Assembly (NCBI GenBank): GCA_025667525.1
Contig: CM046882.1
Location: 215,124,592-215,188,591 of the forward strand
Reading direction: 5' to 3'
Origin: Glebionis coronaria
Taxonomy: Eukaryota > Streptophyta > Magnoliopsida > Asterales > Asteraceae
DNA length: 64,000 bases
The notes below the pieces were generated by a model. That model saw only the letters and a program-made list of their open reading frames with translations. It was not told the DNA's origin and searched no databases. The position numbers and the translations under genes are program-made. Shown here piece by piece: positions 45,567 through 55,675 of this stretch (positions within the stretch are counted from its first letter, which is position 1; each line of letters begins with the position of its first letter).

Positions 45567-46880
45567 CGTTATGACAGACATTTCCGTCCTATCCACTATG
45601 CTAGTAAGACGATGACCGAGGCTCAATTAAAGTACACCACAACGGAAAAGGAATTCCTTGCCGTGGTCTATGCTTTTGAGAAATTCCGACCTTATCTCGT
45701 CTTAACTAAAAGCATCGTGTATACCGACCATTCGGCTATCAAGTATCTCTTAGCTAAGCAAGATGCTAAGCCGAGATTGATTCGTTGGATGCTCCTCCTC
45801 CAAGAATTTGATGTCACCGTGCTTGACAAAAAAGGAGCCGAGAATCTAGCGGCCGATCATCTCTCTCGTCTAGAAGATCCTCACAAAGATGTTTTCGAGA
45901 ACAAGGAAATCACCGAAACATTTCCTCTTGAGACTCTCGGTGTAGTGAATTCTACAGACACCACCCCATGGTTTGCCGACATTGCAAATTACCATGCGGG
46001 CAATTTCATAATCAAGGGTATGACGACACAACAAAAGCGGAAATTCTTTCGTGACGTCAAGTTCTATTTTTGGGACGACCCTTATCTCTTTCGGGTTTGT
46101 GCGGATCAACTCGTTCGACGTTGTGTTTTTGGTGCCGAAGCTTCTAATATCCTTAGAGCTTGTCACGAGGGACCCACGGGTGGTCACCACGGTGCTAATC
46201 TCACGGCTAAGAAAGTTTTCGATGCCGGCTTCTTTTGGCCTTCTATCTATCGTGATGCACACGCACTTGTAAAGTCGTGTGATTCGTGCCAACGTCAAGG
46301 AAAATCGTCTCAACGTGATGAAATGCCGCAAAACATAATTCAAGTGTGTGAGATTTTCGACATATGGGGAATAGACTTTATGGGTCCGTTCCCATCGTCT
46401 CATGGCAACAAATATATCCTCGTCGCGGTGGACTACCTTTCTAAGTGGGTGGAAGCTAAGGCTTTGCCTACTAATGATGCTCGTGTGGTAGTGAAGTTTT
46501 TGAAGCAACTATTCTCTCGGTTCGGAACCCCTCGTGCTATTATAAGCGACCGTGGAACCCATTTTTGTAATGACCAATTCGAAAAGGTTCTAAAGAAATA
46601 TGGAGTTACTCATCGTCTTTCTACGGCTTATCACCCGCAAACGAGTGGACAAGTCGAGGTTTCAAATCGAGCTTTGAAGAGGATTTTAGAGAGGTCAATT
46701 GGAGAAAACCGTGCTTCATGGTCCGACAAACTCGATGACGCTTTATGGGCCTTTAGGACCGATTATAAGACACCTATCGGTTGCACTCCTTTTAAGTTAG
46801 TCTATGGAAGAATTGTCATTTGCCCATTGAGTTGGAGCACAAGGCATATTGGGCCCTTAAGCATGCAAACTTTGACTTGA
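45567..46880 (+). pseudogene. pol: Athila RNase H and integrase
   Basis: Same frame as the RT after the stop; the open part begins at 45612 ([19 protein letters not shown]). RNase H covers residues 1-85 ([23 protein letters not shown]). The integrase has a zinc-binding HHCC module (H185/H192-type, C223, C226 in [10 protein letters not shown]) and a full D-D-E core: D255 (WGIDFMGPF), D313 (ISDRGTHF), E349 (GQVEVSNR). The frame breaks near 46808 ([11 protein letters not shown] versus the expected [18 protein letters not shown]), so the last ~25 residues of this frame are not native. The enzyme inserts the DNA copy; all catalytic residues are present but it cannot be made as one protein. Confidence 0.92.
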
Positions 46881-47253
46881 AGACCGCGGGAGATCACCGG
46901 AAAATACAATTGAATGAATTGGATGAATTAAGAGATAATGCTTATGAAAATTCATTAATTTTTAAAGAAAAGACTAAAAATTTCCATGATTCAAAGATTA
47001 AAACCGGGTTTTTAACGTTGGTGATCAAGTGTTACTTTTTAACTCGAGACTTAAGATATTTTCCGGGAAATTGAAATCTCGTTGGTCGGGTCCGTTCACT
47101 ATTACACAAGTGTTTCCTTATGGGACCATCGAGCTAGCTCAAGATGATGGTCCTAACTTCAAGGCAAATGGACATAGGCTTAAGCACTACTTTGGTGGGG
47201 AAATTCCTTCAATGGTTGCCCTCGACCAAGTCACCTCCCACAATGATAATTAG
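46809..47253 (+). pseudogene. pol: Athila integrase C-terminal domain, two frames
   Basis: The frame containing [17 protein letters not shown] (46820) carries the conserved post-integrase block ([19 protein letters not shown]) up to a frameshift near 47013. The tail continues in the frame of MLLFNSRLKIFSGKLKSRW (47029), with SGPFTITQVFPYGTIEL and ending at 47253. This SH3-like tail binds DNA. It marks the end of pol. Confidence 0.88.
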
Positions 47254-49306
47254 CATTGAGGGGATCGAGTCGAGCTCATGACTCGGTAATCAAAAACGAG
47301 GTGCCTCGTAGGGGAGATCCCATGCTTATCCTTTTATGCTTACTATTCACTAATAAGGAGACTTGTACCCTTCCAACTCGTTGTCTCGTGGTTGTTTGTG
47401 ATTGTGTTATCTAGATCATCATCATCTACGATTGAAGACTCTCGTGTTTGTTTACGTAAGCCTCCATCGTTTGCTTGAAGAAGTTTTTCACGAATCCATT
47501 GACATATCCTTTATTGTTCTAACAATTATCTTCTATCATACATAATAAACGACATTAGATATATTGTTGATCACCCTTTCCATGCTAGATCCTAAGCATT
47601 CGATTCTTCGTCTCTAGTATGGGGTGCTCCACCTTTAGACTCGAAACATTGAGGACAATGTTTACTTTTAGTATGGGGGGTGAATAGGTACTTGCTTTGC
47701 TACGCCCTCACGCTTTCCAATGTTTTGTTGCTAATAAGGCTAAAAATGGCCAAATTTTCAAATTTTTCTTAGTTTTCATAAGTGTTTTTAAGACACGAAT
47801 GTATATTTTCCGTTGGGTAGAATAAGAGATAATTTTTGACTTGATGGGCATTTGGAGCCATTTACATTCCTTTACCCGCTCAATTCAAGTTTTGCTAGAC
47901 TTTTATATAGGGAGCTTTAAAACGCGAAAGTCTTAGCTCATTCGGGTTAAGAACAAGAACTTTTCGCAAGTTTCTATAATTGATCCTAGCAAGTCACTTA
48001 TCAAGGGAACTATAAAATGCATTCTCTAAACTTGAAAAAGTCCAAGAAAGTGCAAGATCCTATAGGTGGCTTGAAAACCCAAAACTTTGATTTGATATAG
48101 TCTTGATGAAAGCTAATCCAAATTTGTCTTAATTTTGACTTGCATGGCTAAGTATTCACGAGTCTCTTTAATTAGAGGTCTTTATATAGTGAAGAACGAG
48201 AGATGATAGAGTTAGACCAGTGATCATGCTAAACGTAGAACATGAAAATGTTCTTTCAAAAGCTCATATGTTTTTAATTGTGGCTTTTTCTTCCCATAAG
48301 ATCAATGCATTAGGAATAAATCATAATTGCAATAAGTAAGGTCGTACGATTTGAAAGGTTACTTAGCCTCTAGTGCAAGATCGTTTAAAAGTTGCTCGGG
48401 GTTGAATAGAGTTCATAACCAAGGCATAACTTATTGAAGCGGGACGCGAAGATTGGTGATCATCCAAAAAGGCCCTAACAAGGCATGAGGAGCCCTATTT
48501 TGTTGCTAAATATCCAAGATGATGTGAAGTATCATTATTCCTAAATCAATATGAAGGATCGAGACACACGACGAAAAGCAATTAATCCCCTAAAGATCAT
48601 GGAAAGTCTATCCAAAAAGACCCTTACAAGGTATGAGGATAAATATATCCAAGTCCGAAAAGGAGGCGGGTCGTTGTATATCAAAATCCAAAGTAAAGAT
48701 TGAAGAAAAATGATGAAGTCGTAGTCCAAATATGAAGAATCTCTCAAAAACGTCAAGTGAAGAAATTCTAAATATGTGAAGAGAAGACCATAATTTCAAG
48801 AACGTCTTCCCAAGATTTGAAGTATGAAGTACATGCCAAATATCGGTCCGAGAAAGGTCTCAAATCGTGAAACGAGTTATGCCAAGATATGAACTTAAGG
48901 AGATATACGAGAACCCGTTTTAAAAGATTTTGTCCTTCGGCTAACTATCGATTAAATCGTGCTACTTTGCTTTCGGACTAATAACTACTCAAATAAGTCA
49001 ATATGAATCACTTGTGATCCATGACAAATAGTTAAAAAATGCTAGTAACCCATTTCCTTTTATAATAACTAGGATTGCGGGGAGAAAAAGTATTACACAA
49101 TTTGGACGTATGAGTAGTGTTAGCATTGTGACTTGTACCAACAATGATCTTGTTTTTGCACTTAACATGGAATGTATGACAATCAAGGATGACGAAGTTT
49201 ACTCTAAGGGACATTTGCTTGTTTCTATTCTTTGACCCTAAAAGTCACATTTGTGATGAAAATCATACATTATGTCTTTACACATCTTCGTAGTATGATG
49301 CAAGTC
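47254..49306 (+). other. 3' non-coding spacer of Athila element 3
   Basis: Two kilobases without a credible frame on either strand. Near its start is the ATTGAGGACAATGTTTACTT block and a TAGTATGGGGGG purine tract (47645-47681), a signature just after pol in Athila-type elements. This is where an envelope-like gene would be expected; I see none. It is interrupted at 49307 by the SIRE copia and resumes at 58504-58605. Confidence 0.7.
49302..49306. repeat. Target-site duplication AAGTC, left copy
   Basis: Matches 58499-58503 and brackets the SIRE-like copia. Confidence 0.94.
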
Positions 49307-50582
49307 TGTAGAAACTAGAAGGGGGGCGGGGTTGAATAGTTTCTTATATTTACTTGTTAAAATATGGTTTCCAAAAATCCTTTTTCAAAAACATAGGCTT
49401 GAGGAAATATGTGAAATCTTCTTATGCACAATATGAACAATGATAGTGTAGTTAACCTAATACTAACAAGAATATATCCACAAAGAATAAAGAATGATAG
49501 TGTAGCTAATCTAATACTAACACATGTATATGCAAAAAGAATAAAGAATGTAAAGAATTAAGGGTAAAGAAAGATCAAACCTAACACCAAGGATTTATAG
49601 TGGTTCGGCAACGAAGCTCACTCCTCGTTCCTACTCCATTCCTCGAGTACTCCTTACTCGAGAGTTGACTACACAACAAGCTCCTTATGGTGGAGAAAAC
49701 CGTACACGTCGCTTAACCAATTTCCGACTCTAAGCTAAAAGTCGAGCCCTAATTGTAGCTAGGACCAATCTACATAACTATACTTAGTACATACACAACT
49801 TCCAAATAGACACAACTACTTGGATCTTCACAACTATGACACAACTACAAGTATATAAAATTTGATCTTCAATGGATCTTTGGTGGTGGACTCAACACTT
49901 CACTAGGATAGTGTTCTTCTCTTTGCACTTGGAGAGGAAGGGATGGAAGAACAAGATTCACTTCTTAAACAAGTAATAATCAAACAAATGATCAAAGATT
50001 TGAGTGATTAAAGAAGGGGTTTGAATCTGGAAATAAATGTGCAAAAGAGGTGAAGTGAAAAGCTGAGAATGGTCCACTATTTAAAGGATAAAGGAGCCAA
50101 CGGCTATATCTGCCCGCGGTACCTTATCACAGCCCGCGATATCTTATCGATAAGGTACCGCCTAGGTGCTAAGGTACCACCGGACTAGACTCAGCTCCTT
50201 TTTGTCCTTTAGTGGTGGAGGTCTTATCTGGGTATAAAAAATATCCTGAAAGGATATTCTTAACAGAATAAGAATATGCCATTTTCAAATTTCAAATAAT
50301 TAATTTAATAAAACATTTTCTTAAAAATAAAGTTTAATAAAAACTTGTCACATTTAATAAAAAGTGAATTTTAAGAAAAGATTAAATCACTTGATCACTT
50401 GATTAAGGTTAGTACTTGTTTATCCATACCTTAAGTGAAAATGGGTAAAATGAAAAAATACTTGAACTCAAGAATTCGTTTTTCGTTGTTTTCGTAAATG
50501 CTTGTTTTTACATATTGTCGTAATCAAAACTAAGTGAGACCGAAAAAGGGAAGTAACGTTTTTAGTCATTATTGCATTAACA
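49307..50582 (-). repeat. 3' LTR of SIRE-like copia
   Basis: 1276 bp, TGTAGAAACTAG...CATTAACA on the plus strand. It contains the GCGGTACCTTATC palindrome cluster at 50116-50161, of which the other LTR has lost the first arm. A TTTAAATAG TATA-like sequence lies near 50078-50086 on the sense strand. Confidence 0.94.
50116..50161. repeat. GCGGTACCTTATC palindrome cluster in SIRE LTR
   Basis: GCGGTACCTTATC (50116-50128) and its exact reverse complement GATAAGGTACCGC (50149-50161) flank a third, imperfect copy GCGATATCTTATC. The counterpart in the 5' LTR (58027-58052) keeps only the inner pair. Confidence 0.8.
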
Positions 50583-50596
50583 ATCTCCCCCTTTTT
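50583..50596 (-). promoter_or_regulatory. Polypurine tract, SIRE-like copia
   Basis: The minus strand reads AAAAAGGGGGAGAT immediately before the 3' LTR. Confidence 0.92.
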
Positions 50597-51025
50597 GATT
50601 CCGACAATACATAAACTCAATCACACAAAAACAAGATTTTCGAAGACGAGTTTATTCATTTCTCCCCCTTTGTCGAAGCAAAAAGGTTGCGTAAGCCGGT
50701 GTTGAAGAAACAGACTTTGCAAAGACTCCCCCTTGGTGCTTACTCCCCCTAGCTTGGGGCACCGGGGAATCGAGATATGGTGACAAGCTACATAGAAGGG
50801 TTAGTTGAACAAAAGAGACAACCAACAATATATAGCAATAGGTCACATAAATAAAATTAAAAGAGAAGAAAGCACAAAGATAAAGATCCAAGATAGGTTA
50901 CTAAAGGAACATCAGACAAAGAAGTATGAAAAAAGAAACAAGCCAAAAGCATAAATCTAGTCATAGTTATTCTAGAATTCTAAGATTTGCTTGAATTTGG
51001 TGTCTTGAGGATAAGCAATCAATGC

Positions 51026-51400
51026 TTATATGAAAGACAAGGTAATAGCAGAGGGTGGTGGTGGTGGCTTGTTGGAGATCTCATAATCAAAGTGAAGAGG
51101 AGGCTTGATTAAGAGACTCTTGATGTAGCTCAACTCCTCATAGATGTGTGCCATAGCAAGATGTTGATATTGACAACAATGACAATATGTTCCATGGTGC
51201 ATGACATTATCATGAGAAGGAGGAAGAACACTAAAGGGTGGTGGTGGAAGAAAGGAAGTTCCACAATCAACATTCTTGGTAGGAGAAATGTGATTAAGAG
51301 TGTTCTTGGGTGGGTTTGGATTGAAAGCAATTGGAGAAAATGGAGAAGATTCAAGGCTTTCATTGGGAGAATAAGACATTTTGGATGTGAAGTAATGCAA
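51026..51400 (-). CDS. Additional sense ORF between pol and 3' LTR, unknown function
   Basis: 124 codons in the same orientation as the element, starting MHYFTSKMSYSP (an in-frame MSYSPNESLESSPF start seven codons later may be the real one). The protein is Pro/Ser-rich (FSPIAFNPNPPKNTLN, LPPPPFSVLPPSHD) with a Cys/His patch CHCCQYQHLAMAH near residue 74 and a short amphipathic stretch (IYEELSYIKSLL). No signal peptide or membrane segment is evident. Its position, after pol and before the polypurine tract, is where SIRE elements carry an envelope-like or additional frame, but I do not recognise it as envelope. It is uninterrupted in an element whose pol is damaged. It may be a chance frame. 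Confidence 0.4.
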   Translation of the reverse strand: MHYFTSKMSYSPNESLESSPFSPIAFNPNPPKNTLNHISPTKNVDCGTSFLPPPPFSVLPPSHDNVMHHGTYCHCCQYQHLAMAHIYEELSYIKSLLIKPPLHFDYEISNKPPPPPSAITLSFI

Positions 51401-51554
51401 AATGCTTATGGTTTAAATAGGGAAGGCTTATGGTATTTTTGGGGTGGTCAAAGTGTTTGAAACAAAGATTCTCAAAAAAATTGGAGCAAATCTGGAGTTT
51501 CAGACAAAAACCCGAAAAAGGAAGGCCACTGTAGGCGGTTACTTATCTATGGTG

Positions 51555-51599
51555 GCGGTACCTTATCAATAAGGTATCGCGGTTCACATATGGAACCGC
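51555..51599. repeat. Second GCGGTACCTTATC palindrome pair in SIRE element
   Basis: Between the extra frame and pol, GCGGTACCTTATC-AATAAGGTATCGC (51555-51580) forms a tight hairpin. A second inverted repeat, GCGGTTC-ACATATG-GAACCGC, follows and overlaps it by two bases. Confidence 0.8.
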
Positions 51600-52059
51600 C
51601 TGCAAAAGCAGGGTTTGGTGTTTGGAGAAAGATTTTTCAGCAAATCTTATTTTTCTAGTCTAACTTATCATAGGGATATGCTTAAAAGCAAAGATAGACA
51701 AAGAAAACATATGCAAACTTACCAAATAGAGATATGACCAAAGTACATGGATTAAAAAATCAATGTAGGAGGTGTGTAAGACAAGACCTTAAGTCATGAC
51801 ACAATGATCCTCCATGATTCAATCTTGTTCTTGCTATGTTTGAGAGAATCATACATATGTATTATGTAAGCTCTACATTAATAGCGAGAATCTATGAAAA
51901 ATGTTTTTAGATTGAATTAACAATGTCAAACGAATTTCTCAACCATTTTTGAAAGAGACTTTGAGAGTTTTAAAAAGGAGAGGAGAAGATTTTTCAAAAG
52001 GATTTTAAAAGACTCAAGGACTCAAAGTGGTAATAGAAAACACACAAGAAAAAAAGAAT
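51600..52059 (-). other. Spacer between pol and extra 3' frame of SIRE element
   Basis: AT-rich, no credible frame on the sense strand, no recognised motif other than the palindrome pair at its edge. Confidence 0.6.
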
Positions 52060-54510
52060 TTAAGGAAGATGTTCCATTAATCCTAGACCTAGACGCAAGT
52101 AATTAAAAGGTTCCCTCTTAAGTGTCTTAGTGAAGATATCGGCTAAGTTGTCCTCGGAGGGCACCTTTTCAATAGTAATGTTCCCCTTTTGAACATTATC
52201 CCTAAGGAAATGGTGTCTAATTTCTATGTGTTTGGTTCGCGAATGTTGCACCAGATTCTTGCTTAGGTCTATAGCGCCTTTATTATCGCACATGATGGGA
52301 ACATCATCAAGAGAAATCCTGTAATCAACAAGCGCTTGCTTCATCGATAGAGCTTGTTGGCATGCTTTTCCGGCACTCACATACTCGGCTTCTGTGGTGG
52401 ATATCGCAAGAGCGGTTTGTTTCTTGGAGAACCAAGAAGTTAAACAACAACCCATGAAGGTACAAACTCCACTAGTGTTTTTCCGGTCCACATAGTCTCC
52501 CGCATGATCCGAGTCCGCGTAGACAATGGTTTCTACGCCGGTCCCTTTAGGATACCATAATCCTAAATGTATAGTGCCTTTAATGTATCGGAAGATACGC
52601 TTAACCGTTTCAAGGTGAGAGGTTTTGGGAGCCTCTTGGAAGCGAGCACAAAGGCAAACACTAAACGTGATATCCGGTCGACTTCCCGTTAGGTACAACA
52701 AACTACCAATCATACCTCTATATTTGGTGTTGTCTACCGACTCACAATCATCATCTACGGTGAGTTTAGTATCTGAGGCCATAGGGGTCTTCATTGGTCT
52801 AGATTCTTCTAATCCAAATTTCTTTAGCATTTCTTTAGCATACTTAGATTGACTAAAGAAAATACCATCGTCCATTTGTTTAATTTGGAAACCTAAAAAG
52901 AAGTTAAGTTCTCCCATCATACTCATTTCAAACTCATCATGCGTGATTTTGGCAAAGTCATCACACAATTCTTGACAAGTTGAGCCAAATATAATGTCAT
53001 CAACATATATTTGTACGATTATGAGGTGAGGACCTTTCTTCTTTGTAAAGAGTGTATTGTCTACCATTTCCATGGTATACTCATGTTTAACAAGAAACAC
53101 TTTAAGTCTATCATACGAAGCTTTGGGTGCTTGTTTGAGTCCATAAAGTGCTTTCTTAAGCTTGTAAACATGGTCCGGTTTCTCAAAATCAATGAAGCCG
53201 GGAGGTTGAGCCACATGTACCTCCTCATTGATCAAACCGTTAAGAAATTCAATCTTTACATCCATTTTTTGAAGCTTAATATCTAAGGCACAAGCGTAGG
53301 CTAAAAGGATTCTAATTGATTCTAATCTAGCTACCGGTGCATATGTCTCGTCATAATCAATCCCTTCTTGTTGATTATAGCCTTGAGCTACAAGTCTAGC
53401 CTTGTTACGAGACACAACACCATTATCATCTAGCTTATTCCTAAATACCCATTTGGTTCCAATAATGGTAGAACTTCTAGGTGGAGGAACAAGTTCCCAA
53501 ACATCATTGGCAACGAATTGATTCAATTCTTCTTGCATCGCAATGACCCAACTCTCATCCGTCAAAGCTTCTTTAACATTCTTTGGTTCAATCAAGGAGA
53601 CAAAACAAAAGAAGTTACTTTGGTTTTGGACTTGAGATCTTAGGGTCCTTTGATTTAAGTCACCAATGACATTATTGAGAGTATGATCCCTAGACTCCTT
53701 AATGTTTACTTCCTTTTCAACACTAAGGTCTTCAACTCCTATTTTTCTAACCTCTTTGGCTTTAACTACTTCTAATTCATCCAAGTCATCATCAACCAAT
53801 GGTGGTGTCTTGGGTGAAGGAGGGGTTTCATCAAAGTTTATGTTGAGTGATTCTTCAATAACCCCTGAGGTTCTATTTAGGACTATGTAGGCCTTACTAG
53901 TTTGGGAATAACCTAAAAGGATACCTTCGTAAGACTTTGGGTCAAACTTGGTAAGGTAGTCTTTGGTGTTGAGGATAAAGCACTTGCTTCCAAACACCCT
54001 AAAGTATTCTAATGAGGGTTTTATACCTTTAAGAATCTCATAGGGGGTCTTTCCTAGGAAAGGTCGAATAAGAATTCGGTTGAGAATATAAGTCGATGTA
54101 TCCACAGCATTGCACCAAAACTTTTGAGGCAAAGATTGCTCGTTTAACACCGTCCTACTCATCTCTTGGAGAGTCCTATTCTTCCTTTCAACTACCCCAT
54201 TTGATTGTGGAGTGCGAGGAGCCGAGAAGTTATGGGTAATACCATGAGCTTCACAAAAGGCACCAAATTGCACTTCATTATCAAATTCCCTACCATGATC
54301 CGTCCTAATAGAAACAATTGAACATCCTAGTTGATTTTGAGTTCTTCGACTAAAGATTTCGAAGTGATCGAAAGCTTCATTCTTAGATGCCAAAAATCTA
54401 GTCCAAGTGAATCTAGAATAGTCATCAACTATAACTAGGGTATAAAGGTTACCTCCATAACTCCGTATGGCGGAAGGCCAAAGAGATCCATATGTAGGAG
54501 CTCTAAGCAC
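52060..54510 (-). CDS. pol: SIRE-like Pol: integrase core, reverse transcriptase, RNase H
   Basis: 816 codons open. The first ~11 residues are out-of-frame readthrough; native homology begins at PSAIRSYGGNLYTLVIVDDYS. Integrase catalytic residues are D29 (VIVDDYS), D71 (SIRTDHGREF) and E108 (NGVVERKNRT). A long linker (~215-300) follows. RT shows NDVWELVPPP, GTKWVFRNKLDDNG, NKARLVAQGYNQ, the first Asp in KMDVKIEFLNG (D417) and the YVDD box (502-505, YVDDIIFGST). RNase H has VYADSDHAGDYVDRKNTSG, the TTEAEYVS block and MCDNKGAIDLSKN. It ends KTLKREPFNYLRLGLGLMEHLP. All catalytic residues are present. It lacks its upstream part because of a frameshift at about 54480, so it cannot be produced from this copy. 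Confidence 0.95.
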   Translation of the reverse strand: MLRAPTYGSLWPSAIRSYGGNLYTLVIVDDYSRFTWTRFLASKNEAFDHFEIFSRRTQNQLGCSIVSIRTDHGREFDNEVQFGAFCEAHGITHNFSAPRTPQSNGVVERKNRTLQEMSRTVLNEQSLPQKFWCNAVDTSTYILNRILIRPFLGKTPYEILKGIKPSLEYFRVFGSKCFILNTKDYLTKFDPKSYEGILLGYSQTSKAYIVLNRTSGVIEESLNINFDETPPSPKTPPLVDDDLDELEVVKAKEVRKIGVEDLSVEKEVNIKESRDHTLNNVIGDLNQRTLRSQVQNQSNFFCFVSLIEPKNVKEALTDESWVIAMQEELNQFVANDVWELVPPPRSSTIIGTKWVFRNKLDDNGVVSRNKARLVAQGYNQQEGIDYDETYAPVARLESIRILLAYACALDIKLQKMDVKIEFLNGLINEEVHVAQPPGFIDFEKPDHVYKLKKALYGLKQAPKASYDRLKVFLVKHEYTMEMVDNTLFTKKKGPHLIIVQIYVDDIIFGSTCQELCDDFAKITHDEFEMSMMGELNFFLGFQIKQMDDGIFFSQSKYAKEMLKKFGLEESRPMKTPMASDTKLTVDDDCESVDNTKYRGMIGSLLYLTGSRPDITFSVCLCARFQEAPKTSHLETVKRIFRYIKGTIHLGLWYPKGTGVETIVYADSDHAGDYVDRKNTSGVCTFMGCCLTSWFSKKQTALAISTTEAEYVSAGKACQQALSMKQALVDYRISLDDVPIMCDNKGAIDLSKNLVQHSRTKHIEIRHHFLRDNVQKGNITIEKVPSEDNLADIFTKTLKREPFNYLRLGLGLMEHLP

Positions 54511-55073
54511 CGAGAGGTCGAAACCAAATTCCTGGCTTTGTGACTTGAGTGAACTTGCTTTCCAACTTTACAAGCATCACAAAAGTGACTATCAAACTTA
54601 ATCTTGGGGAGGTGTCTTACCAACTCCTTAGAGACTAAAGATTGAATTAAACGCATATTAGCGTGACCTAATCTCCTATGCCAAAGAGTAGAACTATCAT
54701 CTATAGTCGCAAGACATATGTTGTCTTTTGACTTCTTATTAACCTTCATGACATAAAGCCCATGCTTTCTAACACCTTTTCCAATGACTTTTCCATCTTT
54801 TACGATTTCACTGTCATGTTCCGAAAAGATGACCTTACACTTATTATCACAAATTTGACCTATACTTAAAAGGTTAAAACCTAAGTTATCTATGTGCTCA
54901 ACATTTTCAATGGTCATGGAGTCAAGAGAAACCGTACCTTTGCCAATGATATTACCACGTATACTACTAGCGAATGTGACGTTACCTCCATCATATGCTT
55001 TGTAATGCGAGAACATGTGTTTAGAACATCCACTATCCTTAATCCACTCATCGGGCTCCAAATCAATTCCCAA
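54479..55073 (-). pseudogene. pol: SIRE-like protease and pre-integrase domain
   Basis: Frame from 55073: EWIKDSGCSKHMF is the copia aspartic protease active site (DSGCS). It is followed by GNIIGKGTVSL and the GAG-pre-integrase zinc module SSTLWHRRLGHANMRLIQSL...HFCDACKVGKQ, then LLHMDLFG, which begins the integrase. After LFG one base is missing, and the protein continues in the frame of the 54510-52060 entry (PSAIRSYGG). A second shift between about 55100 and 55073 separates it from the upstream segment. The protease cuts the polyprotein. Confidence 0.92.
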
Positions 55074-55099
55074 GCATATCTAGGTAACAACACACAAGA

Positions 55100-55648
55100 T
55101 CAAACATTTGGTCCCCAATATCTCATGGGTCTAAAATTGTTAGTTCCAAACATCCCTTGCATTTGGTTGGGATGCATGAATGAGGAAGGGATTCCCCATG
55201 GAGAACAAAATGGAGGAGGGTAGTAGTTCATGTAACCATTTTGTTGTTTATTACTTCTCCTAGGTGTGTTTGATCTAGGTTTAGAGTTATTATTATTCCT
55301 TCTAGGTGTTGGAGTTTTACTTCTATGTCGTGAGTTGTTTTGATTATCTCTTGTAGGCGTTGTCGTTCTACTTCTAGGCTTAGACTCATTCCGTACTCTA
55401 GGTGGAGTAGAAGATAGTCTAGATAAACTTCTATTTCCCATGAGAGGTTTACTTAACGGCTTATAGAACTTACCAATAGCATTGTCGTCAAGTATGGGTA
55501 ATTGCACCTTATTAACAGTAAGATGCTTTGGTTTTTCATTTAACTTAGATTTTTCAGAAAGTTCAAAATTTTCACAAAACTCAACTTCTGGCCGCGGTAC
55601 CTTATCTATGGTCGCGGTTCCATAGTGATAAGGAACCATGCCATACAA
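55100..55648 (-). pseudogene. SIRE-like Gag-Pol linker, Arg/Ser-rich
   Basis: Same frame as gag (stop at 55676 between them). It covers a basic low-complexity linker (SRTTTPTRDNQNNSRHRSK, TPRRNNNNSKPRSNTPRRSN) followed by NGYMNYYPPPFCSPWGIPSS and NNFRPMRYWGPNV, a conserved run-up to the protease. The first ~30 codons are built from the GCGGTACCTTATC-type repeat (GTATIDKVPRPE). The frame ends at 55100, just before the protease frame. Confidence 0.8.
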
Positions 55649-55660
55649 TGTGGAACCGCG
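55594..55660. repeat. Third GCGGTACCTTATC palindrome cluster, inside gag-pol
   Basis: GCGGTACCTTATC (55594-55606), GCGGTTCC (about 55614-55621), GATAAGGAACC and TGGAACCGCG (55651-55660) form interleaved inverted repeats with the same arms as in the LTR and 3' region. It lies just downstream, in the sense direction, of the in-frame stop at 55676. Confidence 0.78.
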
Positions 55661-55675
55661 TCCATAGGGTGTTTT

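Noticed and set aside
45870..46508. 212-codon minus-strand frame
   Set aside because: Antisense to Athila RNase H/integrase, which has clear domain motifs; no motif in the antisense product.
51146..51460. 104-codon plus-strand frame in the SIRE 3' region
   Set aside because: Antisense to the element, W/R-rich, overlaps the better sense frame at 51026-51400; no support.
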